The position numbers were made by a program, and so were the translations under genes. Shown here in pieces: positions 35,333 through 38,214 of a stretch of 38,214 nucleotides of DNA. This DNA is from Halanaerobium sp041694515 (GTDB lineage: Bacteria; Bacillota; Halanaerobiia; Halanaerobiales; Halanaerobiaceae). The DNA lies in contig JASMSZ010000070.1 in assembly GCA_041694515.1 (NCBI GenBank), positions 1 through 38,214 of the forward strand, read 5' to 3'. Every line of letters begins with the position of its first letter. The first letter of the stretch is position 1. The notes under the pieces are model-generated. The model saw only the letters and a list, made by a program, of their open reading frames with translations. It did not search any database and was not told the origin of the DNA.

Positions 35333-36829
35333 TTACTCTTCTGCCCAGTCTTTAGAACGCCCAACTGCTTTTTTCCAGCCGTCATATAATTTCTTTCTCC
35401 TGTCAGCTGACATTTCTGATTTAAAGTCTTTATCCTGTTTCCACTTTTTTATAAGTTCTTCTTTATTTTCCCAGAACCCTACAGCTAAACCAGCCAAATA
35501 AGCTGCTCCAAGAGCTGTAGTTTCATTAATTTCAGGTCTTTCTACTTCTGAACCCAGGATATCTGCCTGAAACTGCATCAGAAAATCATTCACTGCTGCT
35601 CCACCGTCTACTCTCATTTTCTTCAGCTCAATCCCAGAATCAGCTTCCATTGCTTCCAGAACATCCCGACTCTGATAGGCAATAGACTCTAAAGTAGCTC
35701 TTATTATATGTTCTTTAGAAGTACCTCTTGTCAGGCCAACAATTGTGCCTCTAGCATACATGTCCCAGTAAGGAGCGCCAAGGCCTGCAAATGCCGGAAC
35801 CACATAAACACCGCCTGTATCTTCTACTTTTCTTGCGTGTTCTTCAGATTCTGGAGCCGAATCAATCAGTTCCATTTCATCCCGCAGCCACTGAATTGCA
35901 GCTCCAGCAATAAAAATTGATCCTTCTAAAGCGTAATTAACTTTACCATCTACACCATATGCTATTGTTGTTAAAAGTCCATTTTCTGATTTAACCGCTT
36001 TTTCTCCTGTATTCATCAGCATAAAGCAGCCAGTTCCATATGTGTTTTTAGCCATTCCTTTTTCGTAGCAGACCTGTCCAAAGGTTGCCGCCTGCTGATC
36101 ACCAGCAATCCCGGCAATGGGAACATTCTGACCAAAGAAATGATAATCAACTGTTTCCGCATAAACTTCACTGGACTGCTTAACTTCAGGCAGCATTGAT
36201 TCTGGTATTTCTAAAATATCCAGCATTTCCTGATCCCACTCTAAATCAAATATGTTATAAACCATAGTTCTGGAAGCATTCGTGTAATCAGTTACATGTG
36301 TTTTACCCCCTGTTAATTTCCAGATTAACCAGCTGTCAATTGTTCCAAAGCGTAATTCACCTTTCTCGGCTCTGGCTCTAGCACCATCTACATTGTCCAG
36401 CAGCCACTTGATTTTTGTACCAGAAAAATAAGCATCGACAACCAGGCCGGTTTTATTCTTAATTTTTTCTTCCAATCCCTGATCTTTTAAGTCATCACAG
36501 ATAGAAGCGGTTCTTCTGTCCTGCCAGACAATAGCATTATGTATCGGTTCTCCTGTTTCTGCATCCCAGACAACTGTTGTTTCTCGCTGATTGGTAATTC
36601 CAATTGCTGCAATTTGAGGAGGATTAATATTTTTTCTGCCCATTGCATCAGCCATTACTGCAAGTGTAGTACCCCAAATTTCATCCGGATCGTGCTCAAC
36701 CCAGCCCGGTTTAGGGAAGTGCTGGGTAAATTCTCTTTGTGAAGAACTGACTATTGCTCCGTCATGATCAAAAACTATTGCTCTCGAACTAGTGGTACCC
36801 TGATCAATTGCTAAAATATAATTTTTCAT
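35333..36829 (-). CDS. glpK: Glycerol kinase
   Basis: Phosphorylates glycerol to sn-glycerol-3-phosphate. 498 residues of the FGGY family: AIDQGTTSSRAIVFDHDG (nucleotide site), NQRETTVVWDAETGEPIHNAIVWQDRRT (split over about 80-107), GTIDSWLIWKLTGG, AGIAGDQQAATFGQ, KNTYGTGCFMLMNTG and GLGAPYWDMYARG. YHFFGQ holds His230, the residue that HPr phosphorylates to activate glycerol kinases of Bacillota (family knowledge), so PTS control is expected. The product induces GlpP. It follows the disrupted glpF. Confidence 0.98.
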   Translation of the reverse strand: MKNYILAIDQGTTSSRAIVFDHDGAIVSSSQREFTQHFPKPGWVEHDPDEIWGTTLAVMADAMGRKNINPPQIAAIGITNQRETTVVWDAETGEPIHNAIVWQDRRTASICDDLKDQGLEEKIKNKTGLVVDAYFSGTKIKWLLDNVDGARARAEKGELRFGTIDSWLIWKLTGGKTHVTDYTNASRTMVYNIFDLEWDQEMLDILEIPESMLPEVKQSSEVYAETVDYHFFGQNVPIAGIAGDQQAATFGQVCYEKGMAKNTYGTGCFMLMNTGEKAVKSENGLLTTIAYGVDGKVNYALEGSIFIAGAAIQWLRDEMELIDSAPESEEHARKVEDTGGVYVVPAFAGLGAPYWDMYARGTIVGLTRGTSKEHIIRATLESIAYQSRDVLEAMEADSGIELKKMRVDGGAAVNDFLMQFQADILGSEVERPEINETTALGAAYLAGLAVGFWENKEELIKKWKQDKDFKSEMSADRRKKLYDGWKKAVGRSKDWAEE

Positions 36830-36883
36830 TTCTTTATTCCCCCATTATTAATATTTGACTCAATTTTAAAAAATAAACAAAAT

Positions 36884-36904
36884 TTTAACTCCCTTAAAGT
36901 TAAA
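36884..36904 (-). terminator. Weak hairpin in the glpF-glpK gap
   Basis: On the minus strand TTTAACT and AGTTAAA form a seven-base AT-rich stem around a TTAAGGG loop, followed by ATTTTGTTTATTTTTT. It could cause partial termination between glpF and glpK or protect the glpK transcript; stability is low. Confidence 0.35.
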
Positions 36905-36930
36905 TTCTTGCTGCTTTAAATTTATCCTTT

Positions 36931-36959
36931 ATTATATTCATTTTGTACCATTTCTGCAA
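36931..36959 (-). promoter_or_regulatory. Possible internal promoter for glpK
   Basis: On the minus strand a consensus TATAAT (36936-36931) lies 17 bases after TTGCAG (36959-36954), only a half match to the -35 box. It would let glpK be transcribed without the glpF leader. Confidence 0.4.
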
Positions 36960-36960
36960 G

Positions 36961-37780
36961 TTATTTTATCTCTTTTTCATTTAGGATATCCAAAAAATCT
37001 CCTGTTAACATATCTTCCTTAACTTTTCCTTCTTTTAAGACATCAGGTAAATAGGCTCTAATAAACTTCTTATAAACAAATGCTCCAATTACTCCTCCAA
37101 GAAGTGGCCCAACAATTGGAACCCAGAAATAATAATTATGAGCAGTAAAAGGTGCTTTACCCCAGCCGGCTAAAGCAGTAAATAATTTTGGCCCAAAATC
37201 GCGAGCAGGATTAATTGCAAAACCTGTTAAATTACCTGCAGCTGAACCAATCCCAGCAACAAGCAACCCTACTGATATAGCAGCTCCTAATCCTTTTGGA
37301 AAAGAAGTATTTAGTGGTTCAGTCATTGCCATAACTCCCATTAATAATAAAGCAGTTAATATCAATTCAATTAACATAGCTTTTGGATTTGTAATGTTCT
37401 CCATAGCAATTGTATGGAAAACTGTCATATTAGCAGCAGTCTTTTCCATAAATTGATCTGAATTAATAAAAAATATTATTCCTGCTCCTATAAATAAAAG
37501 CGCCTAGTATTTGAGAAATAATATATGGAAAAACCTTTTTCCAGGGGAAATCTCCAACTGAAGCTGATCCAACTGTAACAGCAGGGTTAATGTGGGCCCC
37601 ACTGACTCCGCCAGTAATATATATGGCCATTGTTACTCCAAGCCCCCACCAATCAAGATTAACATTGACTATCATAATATTTGCCACTACACTTGTTCCA
37701 AAAAATAATAAAATTGCAGTCCCAATTATTTCGACCAAACATTCCCCAAATAACTTTTTTTCATTTAATTTTACCCTCAA
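36961..37780 (-). pseudogene. glpF: Glycerol uptake facilitator GlpF, split by frameshift(s)
   Basis: MIP-family channel for glycerol. The 5' part (37780-37463) has IGTAILLFFGTSVVAN and the first pore motif SGAHINPAVTVG, then ends out of frame after SQILGAFI. The 3' part (37449-36961) has TAANMTVFHTIAMENI and the second pore motif GFAINPARDFGPKLF. Between them GCTTTTATTTATAGGAGCAGG should probably read GCTTTTATAGGAGC (the usual GAFIGAG), so a four-base TTTA/TTAT tandem duplication around 37497-37508 breaks the frame. At the 5' end the best-placed ATG (37764, nine bases after GAGGG) is also out of frame, by one base in a run of seven A; the in-frame TTG 37780 lacks a ribosome binding site. Real mutation or sequence error cannot be told apart here. 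Confidence 0.88.
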
Positions 37781-37865
37781 AATTTATTTTACTAATCGAC
37801 TGCTGTCAATAGCAACCCAACTCCTTTATATATAAAAATCTGCAAATTAAAAAAAGCATTTTAAA

Positions 37866-37935
37866 ATACAAAAAACCTTATTGAAATTTAGATAAAATTG
37901 GGTATAATACCCCCTCTAAATCTCAATAAGGTTTT
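37866..37935 (-). terminator. Leader terminator of the glpF operon (probable GlpP antitermination target)
   Basis: Two 21-base arms (37935-37915 and 37892-37872 on the minus strand) pair with one mismatch; inside lies a smaller GGGTAT/ATACCC stem. The 3' arm ends in GGTTTTTTG, so it is a strong intrinsic terminator. It lies about 36 bases after the predicted transcription start and about 100 bases before the glpF start. In B. subtilis the glpFK and glpD leaders have such terminators, overcome by GlpP with glycerol-3-phosphate. glpP is present in this window, so this role is a well-supported inference. It might also stop residual rRNA-operon transcription. Confidence 0.8.
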
Positions 37936-37977
37936 CTCTTCAGCTCAACCTTATACTTTTTATTTGACTGTAGATAA

Positions 37978-38006
37978 AGTATAGCATTAAATTTTATAAT
38001 TGTCAA
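37978..38006 (-). promoter_or_regulatory. Near-consensus promoter of the glpF operon
   Basis: On the minus strand a perfect -35 box TTGACA (38006-38001), a 17-base spacer and TATACT (37983-37978) form a very strong sigma-A promoter. Transcription would start near 37971, leaving a leader of about 200 bases before glpF that holds the terminator hairpin. Strong initiation with a conditional terminator is typical of antitermination control. Confidence 0.88.
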
Positions 38007-38072
38007 ACATTTTACAAAATAAAAAAATAACTTAATTCAATATTTTCTGTCTATTTTAAATAAAAAAAAGGA

Positions 38073-38187
38073 CCGGCAGCGACCTACTCTCCCACATCGT
38101 TACCAATGCAGTACCATAGGCGCTGGAGGACTTAACTTTTGTGTTCGAGATGGGAACAAGTGTTGCCCCTCCGCTATTACCACCGGA
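38073..38187 (-). rRNA. rrf: 5S ribosomal RNA
   Basis: Reading the minus strand from about 38187 gives CCGGTGGTAATAGCGGAGGG, CCCATCTCGAACA and AGTAGGTCGCTGCCGG, all standard 5S rRNA sequence of about 115 bases. The ends CCGGTGG and CTGCCGG pair as helix I with one or two G-U pairs. A run of eight T follows four bases later (38069-38062). The bases beyond 38188 are presumably the 23S-5S spacer, so this would be the last gene of an rRNA operon entering from the right. Confidence 0.97.
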
Positions 38188-38214
38188 AATTCATATTTAC
38201 ATGTAATTCTGCTC

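Noticed and set aside
36961..37780. Programmed +1 frameshift in glpF
   Set aside because: TATAGGAG resembles an internal SD, but there is no slippery stop context, and the four-base duplication in GAFIGAG is a simpler account.
37771..37812. TTGACA with TAAATT 17 bases later just before glpF
   Set aside because: Transcription would start at or inside the glpF ribosome binding site; the upstream TTGACA-17-TATACT promoter is better.
37792..37827. Strong SD AAAGGAG in the glpF leader followed by a TTG-started seven-codon frame (MLLTAVD)
   Set aside because: Too short and started by TTG; could be a leader peptide but nothing else supports translation.
38001..38025. TGTAAAATGTTTGACA beside the glpF promoter as a catabolite (cre) site
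   Set aside because: The central CG of the cre consensus is absent and half-site spacing is wrong.
1..38214. CRISPR arrays, insertion sequences, prophage or integration sites
   Set aside because: No spaced identical repeats, transposase or integrase frames, or terminal inverted repeats with target duplications were seen; gene content and composition are uniform. The long hairpin at 37872-37935 was considered as a MITE but its T tail and place behind a promoter fit a terminator.

Overview
The window reads as a contiguous, low-GC bacterial chromosome segment of the Bacillota type. The gene families, a T-box leader, a PASTA-domain division PBP and an anaerobe-style glycerol cluster (GlpA, FAD partner, DUF1667) fit the Halanaerobiales (Halanaerobium-like) best. 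That placement is inference from gene content; no 16S is present. Nearly every gene lies on the minus strand, so transcription runs right to left. The exception is a PerR-type regulator on the plus strand. TTG starts with good ribosome binding sites are unusually common.

Right end (about 38.2-25.1 kb): the 3' end of an rRNA operon (5S) is followed by a glycerol/dihydroxyacetone region. A near-consensus promoter and a long terminator hairpin lie ahead of glpF, which matches the layout of a GlpP-controlled antitermination leader; glpP itself is encoded in the window. glpF is broken by frameshifts. Then come glpK, glpA (glycerol-3-phosphate dehydrogenase with a C-terminal Cys4 domain), an FAD/NAD oxidoreductase and a cysteine-rich DUF1667 protein. 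A second block holds a methyl-accepting chemotaxis protein, glpP, dhaK, dhaL, dhaM, ptsH and ptsI. Together these give both routes for glycerol: phosphorylation then oxidation (GlpK, GlpA), and PEP-dependent phosphorylation of dihydroxyacetone (EI to HPr to DhaM to DhaL to DhaK). The same HPr can also phosphorylate GlpK, whose target histidine is present.

Middle (about 25.0-20.4 kb): an unusual fusion of a carboxymuconolactone-decarboxylase/AhpD-like domain to RNase HI converges on the perR gene, which has its own promoter and PerR-box-like palindrome. Divergently, trpS (with a putative Fe-S cysteine motif), ddl and dinB form an operon ended by a perfect palindromic terminator.

Left (about 20.3-4.1 kb): a nearly complete division and cell wall (dcw) cluster starts at a MraZ operator of short direct repeats: mraZ, rsmH, ftsL, a PASTA PBP, murE (meso-DAP type), murF, mraY, murD, ftsW, murG, murC, ftsQ, ftsA, ftsZ. 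It continues (about 4.1-0.8 kb) into an orphan HlyD-like membrane adaptor, yggS, yggT, ylmH and divIVA; sepF, usually between yggS and yggT, is absent here. The left edge is the start of ileS behind its own promoter and an isoleucine T-box leader.

Most of the window is conserved housekeeping sequence, and I found no clearly undescribed system. The strongest items for a second look are the CMD-RNase HI fusion, the disrupted glpF behind an intact GlpP-type leader, the self-contained dha-pts phosphorelay, and the orphan adaptor in the division cluster.
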